DNA from: Catenovulum sediminis
GTDB taxonomy: Bacteria; Pseudomonadota; Gammaproteobacteria; Enterobacterales; Alteromonadaceae
Assembly: GCF_040270295.1 (NCBI RefSeq)
Contig: NZ_JBELOE010000284.1
Length of the DNA: 64,000 nt
Reading direction: 5' to 3' (one strand)
Positions 44,719 through 52,789 of this stretch are shown here, piece by piece. The position numbers and the translations under genes are program-made. Below the pieces are notes generated by a model. The model was not told where the DNA came from. It saw nothing but the letters and a program-made list of their open reading frames with translations, and made no database searches. The first letter of the stretch is position 1; every line of letters begins with the position of its first letter.

Positions 44719-45447
44719 TTGACTAAACAGGTTTTTAAAAATTTAGAGATCATCAGTAAAGCTAATATGCGCTTTTATAGTGGCTTATTCGGCTTAGGGG
44801 TATTGCTGCTGGCGCTCATGTTGGGTTTCAATGTTAAAGGTTGGATGAATGAGCAACAAGCAAAAGACATGCTGCAGATACAGCAACAAATAGAGGAAAA
44901 AGACTCAGAGCTTTTTCAATTAGAGCAGAAATTGAATTTTATGCGGGTTGAATTAGAGGTCAACAATTTGAGTTTACAGCAGATGCAAAAAGAGCTGAAA
45001 GCTCAACAGCAGGAAAATCGTAAACTTAAAGAACTTGTCACATTTTATCAGAGTGTGATGGCGCCTGAGCTAAATGCCGATGGCGTGATGGTGGATGATG
45101 TATTTATTGAACCTACTTTGGTGCACAATCAATTTAGATACAAGGTGATTTTAGTACAAACTAGCAAGCAAAAAAAATTCGCCAAAGGCTACATTGAGCT
45201 TACGCTGCAAGGAATACAAAACGGTAAAAATGCCGAGTTTCCCGTCAAGAGTCTGTCGCTAGCCGACAATGACCTCTCGTTTAGCTTTCGTTATTTTCAA
45301 ATTTTAGAGGGCGAGTTTGTGGTCCCCGAAAATGCGAGTATTGAGCGTGTAAACTTAGCGGTTATTTTACCGCGACGCCGAGGTCAGGAATATAGCAGGA
45401 CAGAACTTGATTTTGACTGGTCTCCTCAGGTTATCCATCGAGAATAA
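44719..45447 (+). CDS. DUF6776-like membrane-anchored coiled-coil protein
   Basis: A 242-aa protein with one N-terminal membrane helix (about 22-40), a coiled coil rich in Gln/Glu/Leu (about 45-115), and a beta-rich C-terminal domain (about 120-235) that includes FRYKVILVQTSKQ, GYIELTLQG and the end FDWSP. This layout fits the DUF6776 family of gammaproteobacteria, function unknown. The start is TTG; an internal ATG at 44767 would cut the sequence close to the helix. It precedes erpA on the same strand. Confidence 0.75.
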   Translation: MTKQVFKNLEIISKANMRFYSGLFGLGVLLLALMLGFNVKGWMNEQQAKDMLQIQQQIEEKDSELFQLEQKLNFMRVELEVNNLSLQQMQKELKAQQQENRKLKELVTFYQSVMAPELNADGVMVDDVFIEPTLVHNQFRYKVILVQTSKQKKFAKGYIELTLQGIQNGKNAEFPVKSLSLADNDLSFSFRYFQILEGEFVVPENASIERVNLAVILPRRRGQEYSRTELDFDWSPQVIHRE

Positions 45448-45511
45448 TAGTTGAACGTTTTACTCAGGTATTAGATAATAACAGTCAGTTTTATATTAGA
45501 GGTCGTATTTA

Positions 45512-45847
45512 ATGGATCAGATTCCACTTAATTTCACAGATGCTGCGGCAAAGCAAGTTAAACTTCTGATTGAAGAAGAGGAAAATCCAGATTTGAAATT
45601 CAGAGTTTACATCACAGGTGGTGGCTGCTCAGGTTTTCAATATGGCTTTACGTTTGACGAAAAAGTCAACGAAGGTGATATGTTGATTGAAAAAGAAGGT
45701 GTTAACCTAGTTGTCGACCCAATGAGTTTACAATATTTAATGGGTGGGGAGGTTGATTATACCTCAGGCCTTGAAGGCTCTCGCTTTTTTGTGAAAAACC
45801 CAAATGCAACGACGACTTGTGGTTGCGGGGCCAGTTTCTCTGTGTGA
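45512..45847 (+). CDS. erpA: Iron-sulfur cluster insertion protein ErpA
   Basis: ErpA is an A-type carrier that delivers Fe-S clusters to targets such as IspG. The three cluster-ligand cysteines are Cys39 (GGGCSGFQYGF), Cys103 and Cys105 (TTCGCGASF). The 111-aa sequence closely follows E. coli ErpA, including VDPMSLQYLMGG and EGSRFFVKNPNA. It is convergent with a thioredoxin-like gene and shares a hairpin with it. Confidence 0.97.
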   Translation: MDQIPLNFTDAAAKQVKLLIEEEENPDLKFRVYITGGGCSGFQYGFTFDEKVNEGDMLIEKEGVNLVVDPMSLQYLMGGEVDYTSGLEGSRFFVKNPNATTTCGCGASFSV

Positions 45848-45853
45848 TCTTAA

Positions 45854-45878
45854 ACAGCCGCAGTTAGTTTGCGGCTGT
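45854..45878. terminator. Hairpin between erpA and the thioredoxin-like gene
   Basis: Perfect arms ACAGCCGCA (45854-45862) and TGCGGCTGT (45870-45878) with a 7-base loop begin 7 bases after the erpA stop. They overlap the last codons of the convergent gene. The T-run on either side is short. Confidence 0.7.
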
Positions 45879-46442
45879 CTCTGTTTGTAGCGCTCTATCT
45901 GCTAACTTGTCTGCTGTAATCACACGTTGAATTTTTGCTGCTGTTTGTTGTTCTTTCGCTTTGTCATAACCTACTATTTTACCAATTATTTCTCGTTGTG
46001 GATTTAGGATCAATAGGGTGGGTAAGCCACGAATTGAAAATGAGCGTAACAGCAGGCCCTGCGTATCATAGAATACTGGCAAATCGTCTAACTGATGTTT
46101 TTCGATAAAACTGTCTGCTTGCTGCTGCGTTGTATCTTGATTAACGGCCAGCCAGCTTACTGAGTTTATTGGGTAGTTTTCAAAGAGTTCGATATAGTGA
46201 GGTAAAGAATCAATACAGGGGATGCACCAGCTCGCCCAGAAATCGAGAATTAGATAATCTTGACTAAAGTCGGCTAGTCGTTTCGCTTGTATATTTGACG
46301 CAAAAGTATGGTTGAAAATAAAGTTTGCATTATTTTCCGTGTCTTTTTTCAGCGCAAAATATAACCCTGCGACAAAAGCACACAGAGCAAGGGCAAAAGT
46401 CAGCAGGTTTTTTAACTTCAAGGATTGAATTTTTAGCGCCAT
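45864..46442 (-). CDS. TlpA-like membrane-anchored thioredoxin
   Basis: A 192-aa protein with an N-terminal membrane anchor or signal (about 12-30) and a thioredoxin fold. The active site is FWASWCIPC with Cys73 and Cys76, and a conserved cis-proline is in IRGLPTLLILN. Proteins of this TlpA/ResA type reduce or exchange disulfides in the periplasm, for example during cytochrome c maturation. No cytochrome maturation genes are adjacent, so the partner is unknown. Divergent from mtnB. Confidence 0.87.
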   Translation of the reverse strand: MALKIQSLKLKNLLTFALALCAFVAGLYFALKKDTENNANFIFNHTFASNIQAKRLADFSQDYLILDFWASWCIPCIDSLPHYIELFENYPINSVSWLAVNQDTTQQQADSFIEKHQLDDLPVFYDTQGLLLRSFSIRGLPTLLILNPQREIIGKIVGYDKAKEQQTAAKIQRVITADKLADRALQTETAAN

Positions 46443-46550
46443 AAGTCTCGATTATTCATCAATTTTTAATTAGTAGGATGTTCTCTTATGCTACACTCCG
46501 GCTAGTTTATTTTGAATAGCACATGAGCATCATTTTAGGATAAAAAACAT

Positions 46551-47189
46551 ATGGACACTAAAAAATTCGATATTCCAGCAGATAAGGCCGAGGCATTGGT
46601 TGAGGTTGTCCGTTTTATTGGTGGACAAAATTGGAGTCCAGCAACAGGTGGAAATTATTCACTTAGGTTAGATAATTTTCATTGTTTAATTACGCAATCA
46701 TCTAAAGATAAGCGTAATTTGCAAACGTCTGATTTGATGGTCTGTAACTTCAATAATCAAGCTTTGGATCCCACTTTAAAACCGTCTGCCGAAACTGCGT
46801 TGCATACCAAGCTATATCAACTGGATAGTGAAATAGGTTGCGTGTTGCATACGCATTCAGTGCCGGCTACCGTTTTGTCTCGCAGTGTTTCCGAACAAGT
46901 TAGAATTCATGGTTTTGAGATGCAAAAAGCACTGTATGGTAATACCAGCCATACTGAAACAGTATGTGTATCGGTGTTTGACAATAATCAGGATATTCCC
47001 GCATTAGCAAAAGAAGTCGAACGAAAATGGCAACAGGGTAACATCAATCAACCAGGGTTATTGGTTAGAGGTCACGGTCTATATGCATGGGGACGTGATG
47101 TTTTTGAAGCTCGTCGGCATGTTGAAGGGTTCGAGTTTTTATTTTCCTGTTTATGGCAAGAACGTTTAGCTGGAGGTATGTTGTTGTGA
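46551..47189 (+). CDS. mtnB: Methylthioribulose-1-phosphate dehydratase
   Basis: MtnB dehydrates 5-methylthioribulose-1-phosphate in the methionine salvage pathway. It is a class II aldolase-fold zinc enzyme of 212 aa with metal ligands in LHTHS (His100, His102) and a later His in RGHGLYAWG. It opens the mtnB-mtnC-mtnD operon and overlaps mtnC by 4 bases. AGGAT 9 bases before the ATG serves as ribosome site. Confidence 0.93.
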   Translation: MDTKKFDIPADKAEALVEVVRFIGGQNWSPATGGNYSLRLDNFHCLITQSSKDKRNLQTSDLMVCNFNNQALDPTLKPSAETALHTKLYQLDSEIGCVLHTHSVPATVLSRSVSEQVRIHGFEMQKALYGNTSHTETVCVSVFDNNQDIPALAKEVERKWQQGNINQPGLLVRGHGLYAWGRDVFEARRHVEGFEFLFSCLWQERLAGGMLL

Positions 47190-47875
47190 TCACTCATATA
47201 ATAACGGATATTGAAGGAACAACCAGTTCAATTGCATTTGTGCACACAGTCTTGTTCCCGTATGCACGCAAGCGTATTACACATTTTTTAAAAGCTTACC
47301 GCGAAGATGTTTTAGTTGCCGAGCAAATCAATGCCGTTAAATTGAGCTGTCGCAACAATGAGATGACATTAGATGATGTAATTGCGCAGTTAATCGAATG
47401 GATCGATAATGATGTAAAAGAGCCCAGTTTAAAAAAACTACAAGGTTTAATCTGGCAGTATGGTTATGAGCAAGGCGACTTTAAAGGTCATTTATACCGA
47501 GATGCGTATCAAAAGCTCACTGAATGGAATGCACAAGGCCAACATTTATTTGTATATAGCAGTGGTTCAGTTCAAGCACAAAAATTATTATTTAAATACA
47601 GTGAATTTGGCGATCTAACCGCTTTATTTAATGGTTATTTTGATACATCTGTGGGTCACAAAAGAGAAGCTGGCTCTTATCAAAATATCCATCAGTCGCT
47701 TGCCTGTCCAGCTGAAAATGTTTTGTTCTTGTCCGATATTAAAGAAGAGCTGGATGCGGCTAAGATGGCCGGTTTTAATGTGTTGCAACTGGTTCGAGAC
47801 GACAGTGTGACTGTCGGTGCTCATCCTTGTGTAGAGGACTTTTCCCAGATCGATATTAGCAGAATTTGTGAGTAA
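47186..47875 (+). CDS. mtnC: Enolase-phosphatase E1 (acireductone synthase)
   Basis: MtnC is a HAD-superfamily enzyme that enolises and dephosphorylates 2,3-diketo-5-methylthiopentyl-1-phosphate to acireductone. The HAD motif I is TDIEGTT (nucleophile Asp8), with motif II YSSGSVQAQ and motif III/IV LFLSDIKEELDAA. I choose the GTG at 47186, which overlaps the mtnB stop and has GGAGG 9 bases upstream; this gives 229 aa, the usual family length. The open frame extends to 47153 but the extra residues are not family-like. Confidence 0.93.
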   Translation: MITHIITDIEGTTSSIAFVHTVLFPYARKRITHFLKAYREDVLVAEQINAVKLSCRNNEMTLDDVIAQLIEWIDNDVKEPSLKKLQGLIWQYGYEQGDFKGHLYRDAYQKLTEWNAQGQHLFVYSSGSVQAQKLLFKYSEFGDLTALFNGYFDTSVGHKREAGSYQNIHQSLACPAENVLFLSDIKEELDAAKMAGFNVLQLVRDDSVTVGAHPCVEDFSQIDISRICE

Positions 47876-47881
47876 TAAATA

Positions 47882-48424
47882 ATGAGTGAATTAACCATTT
47901 ATGCGGATAGTAAACCTTCTGAAGCCATCTTTAGCAGTTCTGATTTTCAGCAAATATGTCACCATTTAAATGACATCGGAGTTCATTTTGAGCGTTGGCA
48001 TACCGATAAAAAGTTAGAGCAATCTGCAAGCAATGAAGAGATAATTGCCGCTTATCAAAACGAAATCGATAAATTGGTGAGTAAAGGGAGCTATCAATCT
48101 TATGATGTGGTGAGCTTAAACCCAGATAACCCGAATAAATCAAAATTTAGGCAGAAATTTTTATCTGAACACATCCATACAGAAGATGAAGTGCGGTTTT
48201 TTGTTCGCGGTAAAGGGCTTTTTGTTATGCACGTCGAAGATAAAATTTATGCGATGCTGTGTGAAAAGGATGATTTAATTTCTGTACCCGCCAATACGAA
48301 ACATTGGTTTGATATGGGCTCTGAGCCTGAGTTTACCGCAATTAGAATCTTCGACAATGAAGAAGGCTGGGTTGCTCAGTTTACTGGAGACGATATCGCC
48401 GATAAAGTCCCTAAACTGCCTTAA
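47882..48424 (+). CDS. mtnD: Acireductone dioxygenase
   Basis: MtnD (ARD) oxidises acireductone to the ketoacid precursor of methionine with iron, or to carbon monoxide and other products with nickel. The cupin metal ligands are all visible: His97, His99 and Glu103 in HIHTEDE, and His141 in KHWFDMG. Length is 180 aa. It is the last gene of the mtn operon; mtnA and mtnK are not in the window. Confidence 0.95.
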   Translation: MSELTIYADSKPSEAIFSSSDFQQICHHLNDIGVHFERWHTDKKLEQSASNEEIIAAYQNEIDKLVSKGSYQSYDVVSLNPDNPNKSKFRQKFLSEHIHTEDEVRFFVRGKGLFVMHVEDKIYAMLCEKDDLISVPANTKHWFDMGSEPEFTAIRIFDNEEGWVAQFTGDDIADKVPKLP

Positions 48425-48529
48425 TGCAGTGTTTTAACTCATTAGAAGCATGAAAATTCTCAGCTCTTAGCATTTCACCGGAACAATCGGTCATCTTGTG
48501 ACATGTTGAGAGCGATTAAACGATCAGCA

Positions 48530-48579
48530 GGGATTAGTAGGGATTAGTAGGGATTAGCAGGGATTAGCAGGGATTAGCA
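48530..48579. repeat. Five tandem copies of GGGATTAGYA
   Basis: Five contiguous 10-bp units: the first two read GGGATTAGTA, the last three GGGATTAGCA. The last unit contains the epmA stop codon (TAA on the minus strand, 48574-48576), so the array runs from just downstream into the coding end of epmA. No spacers, hence not a CRISPR. Confidence 0.95.
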
Positions 48580-49542
48580 GCTATGAAGGTTAAAACTGAT
48601 AACTTCCTCAATCGATTTTGCGCCGGTAGCTAACATCACAAGTCGGTCAACCCCCAACGCAACACCCGAACAATCTGGTAAACCGGCTTGCAGCGCCGCG
48701 ATAAATTTTTCGTCAATACTTTTGCTGACTTTACCTTGTTTAATTCTTATTTCATTGTCATGTTGAAAGCGTTTAAGCTGATCGTTCGCGCTTGTTAGTT
48801 CGTGAAAGCCGTTCGCCAGTTCCATATTTTTATAATACAGCTCAAATCGTTCCGCGACCTTTGGATTATCCTGATTGAGTTTTGCTAAACTCGCTTGCGC
48901 CGCTGGAAATTGATAAATAAAACATGGTTCGGATTGTCCAATGCGGGGTTCTATTAATTCACTGAACGCCAATTGTAATAGAATTTGATAATCATCTGTC
49001 AGTTGATGCAGATCGCTGCGAGAAAGTTGTTCAAGTCGCTGTTTTAAATCTTGGTAATTGCCTGCAATCGGATCAAAATCAAGATGCTGTAAAAATGCCT
49101 GTTGATAGGTTAAAACTTGCGCGGGTGGGCATTTAAGTATGGTTTGTAGCAGCGTATCTATTTCATTCATTAACTTAATGGCATCAAATTTAATGCGATA
49201 CCATTCTAACATCGTAAACTCAGGGTTATGATAACGGCCGGATTCGTCATCACGAAAAGCTTTACAGATTTGATAGATACAGCCCGATCCTGCCGCAAGT
49301 AAGCGTTTCATGGCGAACTCGGGCGAGGTTTGTAGGTATAACTCTAGCCCGTTTGCAAAACCAGGGCCGACAAAACGCGCAGTGATGTTTTCTAGATATA
49401 CGTCTGTAACGCCATGTTTTGCCAATACCGGCGTTTCGACCTCTAATACATTGCGTTGTGCAAAAAAAGTACGTATTTGCTGTAGAATGACTGCGCGCTT
49501 TTTAAGAAAGTCTATTTTAGCTGAGGGTTGCCACTGAATCAT
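48574..49542 (-). CDS. epmA: Elongation factor P--(R)-beta-lysine ligase
   Basis: EpmA (PoxA/GenX) is a lysyl-tRNA-synthetase-like enzyme that attaches (R)-beta-lysine to EF-P. The 322-aa catalytic core lacks the anticodon-binding domain of LysRS. Class II motifs include ETPVLAKHGVTDVYLEN, motif 2 around CKAFRDDESGRYHNPEFTMLEWYR, and motif 3 GVALGVDRLVML. It lies next to efp on the same strand; epmB is about 1.2 kb away on the other strand. Confidence 0.96.
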   Translation of the reverse strand: MIQWQPSAKIDFLKKRAVILQQIRTFFAQRNVLEVETPVLAKHGVTDVYLENITARFVGPGFANGLELYLQTSPEFAMKRLLAAGSGCIYQICKAFRDDESGRYHNPEFTMLEWYRIKFDAIKLMNEIDTLLQTILKCPPAQVLTYQQAFLQHLDFDPIAGNYQDLKQRLEQLSRSDLHQLTDDYQILLQLAFSELIEPRIGQSEPCFIYQFPAAQASLAKLNQDNPKVAERFELYYKNMELANGFHELTSANDQLKRFQHDNEIRIKQGKVSKSIDEKFIAALQAGLPDCSGVALGVDRLVMLATGAKSIEEVISFNLHSC

Positions 49543-49576
49543 GCTGGAACCAAATCAAATGAAAAGAAGGGAATGG

Positions 49577-49600
49577 CCCCGAAAGACATGTCTTCCGGGG
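49577..49600. terminator. GC-rich inverted repeat between efp and epmA
   Basis: Twelve-base arms CCCCGAAAGACA and TGTCTTCCGGGG pair with one mismatch and essentially no loop sequence between them. It lies just past the efp stop on the minus strand but has no U-tract, so it may be an attenuator or processing site rather than a full terminator. Confidence 0.4.
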
Positions 49601-49608
49601 GGGAGGAT

Positions 49609-50175
49609 TTATTTTACGCGAGAAACGTATTCACTGGTCCGCGTATCTACTTTAATAACTTCACCAATTTGGACAAATAGTGGCACTCTTACCACTGCAC
49701 CTGTACTGAGTGTGGCTGGTTTACCACCTGTTCCAGCGGTGTCGCCTTTTAAACCCGGATCAGTTTCTGTAATTTCTAACTCTACAAAATTAGGCGGGGT
49801 GACTGCAATTGGATTGCCGTCCCATAAAGTGATGGTGCAGATGTCTTGCTCTACCAGCCACTTTTCATTGTCCCCGATGGCTTTTGCATCTGCCGCGATT
49901 TGCTCAAACGTTTCATTGTTCATAAAGTGCCAAAACTCGCCATCACTATATAAATAAGCCAACTCAACATCGAGAATTTCTGCTTTCTCTACAGATTCAC
50001 CTGATTTAAAGGTTTTTTCTAATACTTTACCCGAGATAAGCTTGCGGATTTTGACTCGGTTAAAAGCTTGCCCTTTGCCCGGTTTAACAAATTCGTTTTC
50101 GATAATGGCGCATGGTTCGCCATCTAACATAATTTTTAAGCCACCGCGAAATTCGTTGGTACTAACTGTCGCCAT
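49609..50175 (-). CDS. efp: Elongation factor P
   Basis: EF-P relieves ribosome stalling at polyproline sequences. From ATG 50175 (AGGGGA 4 bases upstream) the protein is 188 aa, as in E. coli; the frame is open to 50253 but the extra 26 residues are not family-like. The modified residue is Lys34 in KPGKGQAF, the site of beta-lysylation by EpmA and EpmB, both encoded here. The three beta-barrel domains are complete, ending VKVDTRTSEYVSRVK in the usual form. Confidence 0.97.
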   Translation of the reverse strand: MATVSTNEFRGGLKIMLDGEPCAIIENEFVKPGKGQAFNRVKIRKLISGKVLEKTFKSGESVEKAEILDVELAYLYSDGEFWHFMNNETFEQIAADAKAIGDNEKWLVEQDICTITLWDGNPIAVTPPNFVELEITETDPGLKGDTAGTGGKPATLSTGAVVRVPLFVQIGEVIKVDTRTSEYVSRVK

Positions 50176-50279
50176 GATTTCCCCTATTAAAATCTTGTTT
50201 ACGCAGAATAATGATCCGGCAATTTTAACTGATTTAGAAAAAATCCGCAGCAATTGTTTTGGAGCATTCAGTGATTGAA

Positions 50280-50594
50280 TTACAAATGGGTCTCAATTAA
50301 TTTTTTAAGCTCTTTTTTGATTAGTGTATTACTTAAGGGCTTCACAGTTGCTTCAATAGTGATGGCAATAAAGCTCGCCAATATAAATCCACTTAAACCT
50401 TTAAAGAGTGTAATGTTAAAAAGATTGGCCGATAGCATTAACATCAAGGTCAGCGTGGAAATAAAAAATAAACTGAGCAGCCAGCGCTGAATACGGCAAC
50501 TCATAACGGACTGTTGGATCAAATGGCTTCGTTCTTGAACTGAATGCTGACTTAAGTGGGGGAAGCGGAATAATAACCAGTCGTCTAAATTCAT
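50280..50594 (-). CDS. Small membrane protein, unknown
   Basis: A 104-aa protein with a charged N-terminal part (RFPHLSQHSVQERSHLIQQ) and two adjacent membrane helices (about 36-56 and 64-84), ending in a basic tail. I do not recognise the family. AAGGA 8 bases before ATG 50594 favours that start over the ATG at 50615, which has no ribosome site. It sits upstream of efp on the same strand with a roughly 100-base gap and is divergent from epmB. Confidence 0.6.
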   Translation of the reverse strand: MNLDDWLLFRFPHLSQHSVQERSHLIQQSVMSCRIQRWLLSLFFISTLTLMLMLSANLFNITLFKGLSGFILASFIAITIEATVKPLSNTLIKKELKKLIETHL

Positions 50595-50775
50595 TGATAC
50601 TGTCCTTGTATTCATCTCAAATTAGATAATAACTGCCAATGATTGATAAACCATAATACTTGGTGGAATATTAGTCAATAGCTACCTTGTCGTTTTCGTT
50701 TAATCTATATTTCAGATGTCACCTAGGTCGGCTTTAAGTTAAAATAACCTGTTTCTATTTTAACTTTGGGTATGT

Positions 50776-51765
50776 ATGTTTGAGTTTGAATCCTGTTGGA
50801 AAAAAGAGTTGGCTCTGTCTATTAGCAAACCTGAGGATTTATTACGGCAACTTAATATCAAAAACGCAGAATTTGAAGCAGGTTTTGCTGCTAGGCGGCT
50901 GTTTCCGCTGCGCGTACCGCGACCTTTTGTTGCAAGAATGAAGCCGGGTGATGCAACTGATCCTTTGTTTTTACAGGTAATGACTCAGGCTAACGAGTTT
51001 GAGCAGGCGGACGGATTTGTTACCGATCCTTTAGCTGAGCATGATGCAGTATTGCCGGGTTTATTACACAAATATAAAAGCAGGGTATTGCTGATGGTGC
51101 GCGGGGGATGTGCGATTAATTGTCGCTATTGTTTTCGTCGGCATTTTCCCTATCAGGATAATGCGATTAATAAGCAAAAATTGCTGCAGGCTGTTCATTA
51201 TATTGCGCAAGATAGTCAGATAAACGAAGTGGTTTTAAGTGGCGGCGATCCATTAATGGCTTCGGACCAACACTTATCTGAGATAATAACTGCGCTTGAG
51301 CCAATTTCTCATTTGCAGCGGATACGCATACATACACGTTTACCCGTTGTGATCCCGCAGCGTGTCACAGGTGATTTTATTGAACTGTTTAGTGCTTCAA
51401 GATTGCAAGTTATTATGGTTACTCATATAAACCATGCCAATGAAATCGACAATTTTTTTAAACAAGCGATCGCAAAGCTCGCGAGCAATAAATTTACCCT
51501 GCTAAACCAAGCTGTACTGTTGAAAGGCATCAATGACAATTTATCTAGTCTAGTTAATTTAAGTGAAGCGTTATTTGCCGCTGGGATTTTGCCTTATTAC
51601 ATCCATTTATTAGATAAGGTTGACGGCGCCGCACATTTTTACCGCGACGATCTTTCATTAGTTGAGTTACAACGCGGCATGTTAGCTGAGCTGCCCGGTT
51701 TTTTAGTGCCCAAATGGGTTCGAGAAGAAGCGGGCAAACAAAGTAAAAGTCCGGTTTTGTTGTAG
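50776..51765 (+). CDS. epmB: EF-P-specific lysine 2,3-aminomutase
   Basis: EpmB (YjeK) is a radical-SAM, PLP-dependent mutase that makes (R)-beta-lysine for EF-P modification. The cluster-binding CxxxCxxC is Cys112, Cys116, Cys119 in CAINCRYCFRRHFPY; LSGGDPLMASD and IRIHTRLPVVIPQRV follow. Length is 329 aa (E. coli 342). It is transcribed away from the efp/epmA pair, so the pathway is clustered but not one operon. Confidence 0.96.
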   Translation: MFEFESCWKKELALSISKPEDLLRQLNIKNAEFEAGFAARRLFPLRVPRPFVARMKPGDATDPLFLQVMTQANEFEQADGFVTDPLAEHDAVLPGLLHKYKSRVLLMVRGGCAINCRYCFRRHFPYQDNAINKQKLLQAVHYIAQDSQINEVVLSGGDPLMASDQHLSEIITALEPISHLQRIRIHTRLPVVIPQRVTGDFIELFSASRLQVIMVTHINHANEIDNFFKQAIAKLASNKFTLLNQAVLLKGINDNLSSLVNLSEALFAAGILPYYIHLLDKVDGAAHFYRDDLSLVELQRGMLAELPGFLVPKWVREEAGKQSKSPVLL

Positions 51766-51801
51766 TTTTTGCGACAGGTATTTTTGCGCAGACGACGCTT
51801 G

Positions 51802-51873
51802 TTTGGTTTAACTTGTATATCGTTTAAACCAAATGGAGGGGCGTCAGAACTGCTGAGCTTCAACAGTTCTGAC
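51802..51873. terminator. Two hairpins between epmB and the YjfB-like gene
   Basis: The first has arms TTTGGTTTA (51802-51810) and TAAACCAAA (51825-51833). The second has 10-bp arms GTCAGAACTG (51843-51852) and CAGTTCTGAC (51864-51873). Both lie between convergent genes and are perfect in their arms, so one or both probably terminate transcription. Confidence 0.55.
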
Positions 51874-51899
51874 AGAACCATGTAGGCTCTACCTTCGTG

Positions 51900-52097
51900 C
51901 TAAACTTTAATGTTGATATTTTGACCAATCGCTGGATCTGCAGAGCGAGGAGGGGAAACTTCCGCAGACTGCAACAAATCCAGAGTTGCTTGTCCTTCAG
52001 CCTCTTGTTGCTTTTTAGCCAGTTGAGCACCACGTAATTCCGCATTGCCTTGACCAGCGACAGACGATTGATTAACACCCGTTGGATTTACATCCAT
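51900..52097 (-). CDS. YjfB-like putative motility protein
   Basis: A 65-aa protein with no membrane segment. The start MDVNPTG, the central helix AQLAKKQQEAEGQATLDLLQ and the end IGQNINIKV fit the YjfB family of putative motility proteins found next to flagellar genes in other bacteria. ATG 52097 has GGAGGT 4 bases upstream; the frame is open to 52115. A perfect sigma-28 promoter upstream independently supports a place in the flagellar regulon. No other flagellar gene is in the window. Confidence 0.75.
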   Translation of the reverse strand: MDVNPTGVNQSSVAGQGNAELRGAQLAKKQQEAEGQATLDLLQSAEVSPPRSADPAIGQNINIKV

Positions 52098-52391
52098 ACG
52101 TACCTCCGACAACATTGAGTATGATCTACTCAGGTTTAAACGAGAGCGGTATTACCCTCATAGTTGTTATCGGCATGAGGCCGATAAACTTTAGTAAAAA
52201 AGTCCATTTTTTTACTGTTTTTTTACTGGTCTAGTCGTTCGGTTTAAGCTTTTGTCCGTTTGCCGATACCTCAAGTCAACAAAGTGGTGCATAACATCTT
52301 GCGAAATCTATTGGTTTTATTATAAATCGAGGCGCATCCATTGAATGCTTTACTATCACAGTTATAATTGCAAATTATTAAATGAGTAGCA
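52098..52391. other. Intergenic region with flagellar promoter
   Basis: These 294 bases separate the divergent YjfB-like gene and the unknown gene at 52392. The left half carries the sigma-28 promoter. To its right is a T-rich stretch (about 52194-52230) and then sequence in which I see no gene or structure; the promoter of the 52392 gene must lie there but is not clear. Confidence 0.6.
52167..52193 (-). promoter_or_regulatory. Perfect sigma-28 (FliA) promoter
   Basis: On the minus strand, TAAAGTTT (52186-52193) and GCCGATAA (52167-52174) are separated by exactly 11 bases, which is the full enterobacterial FliA consensus at all 16 positions. The transcript would start near 52160, giving a leader of roughly 60 bases before the YjfB-like gene. 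Confidence 0.9.
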
Positions 52392-52733
52392 GTGAAAAAG
52401 CAGGTTATGCAAAAAATTATTGAAGCAATACGAGAAAATTTAGCATTGGCATATCAAAAAGCGATTGATTGTGATGCAATGTTAGAACAGCTTAAAGAAC
52501 AGGGGCATGGTCAATTTAGCGCTATTTTCAGTGACGGGTTCAATACCAAAGCAGATCGCTTTTTACCTTATGTGGAAGAAGTCGCGGCGTCCTTTTATCC
52601 CATCACTCAGCTTTCTGTGAATCAGCAAAATCAATTGAATGCAGCTGAATTTTCAGACATTATTAAGCAATTGGAAATAATCTTTGCCACTCAAACTAAA
52701 TTCCAGCAAACCTTTGTCGAGGATAGCCAATAA
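52392..52733 (+). CDS. Small helical protein of unknown function
   Basis: A soluble, acidic, mostly helical protein of 113 aa that starts with GTG (an internal ATG is at 52407). The blocks DAMLEQLKEQGHGQFSAIF and ADRFLPYVEEVA look well conserved in character, but I cannot name a family. It lies between the flagellar-regulated gene and another small unknown gene on the same strand, 56 bases before the latter. Confidence 0.65.
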   Translation: MKKQVMQKIIEAIRENLALAYQKAIDCDAMLEQLKEQGHGQFSAIFSDGFNTKADRFLPYVEEVAASFYPITQLSVNQQNQLNAAEFSDIIKQLEIIFATQTKFQQTFVEDSQ

Positions 52734-52789
52734 AACTGTTTAAAAAATAACCTTTTTTACTATAATGGTTAAGATATAGGAGAAAGGTT

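Noticed and set aside
48530..48579. GGGATTAGYA array considered as a telomere-like or CRISPR element
   Set aside because: Only five contiguous 10-bp units on what looks like chromosomal sequence, with no spacers or associated genes.
51860..52078. 72-codon minus-strand frame overlapping the YjfB-like gene
   Set aside because: The alternative frame at 51900-52097 has GGAGGT, a sigma-28 promoter and family motifs; this one has none.
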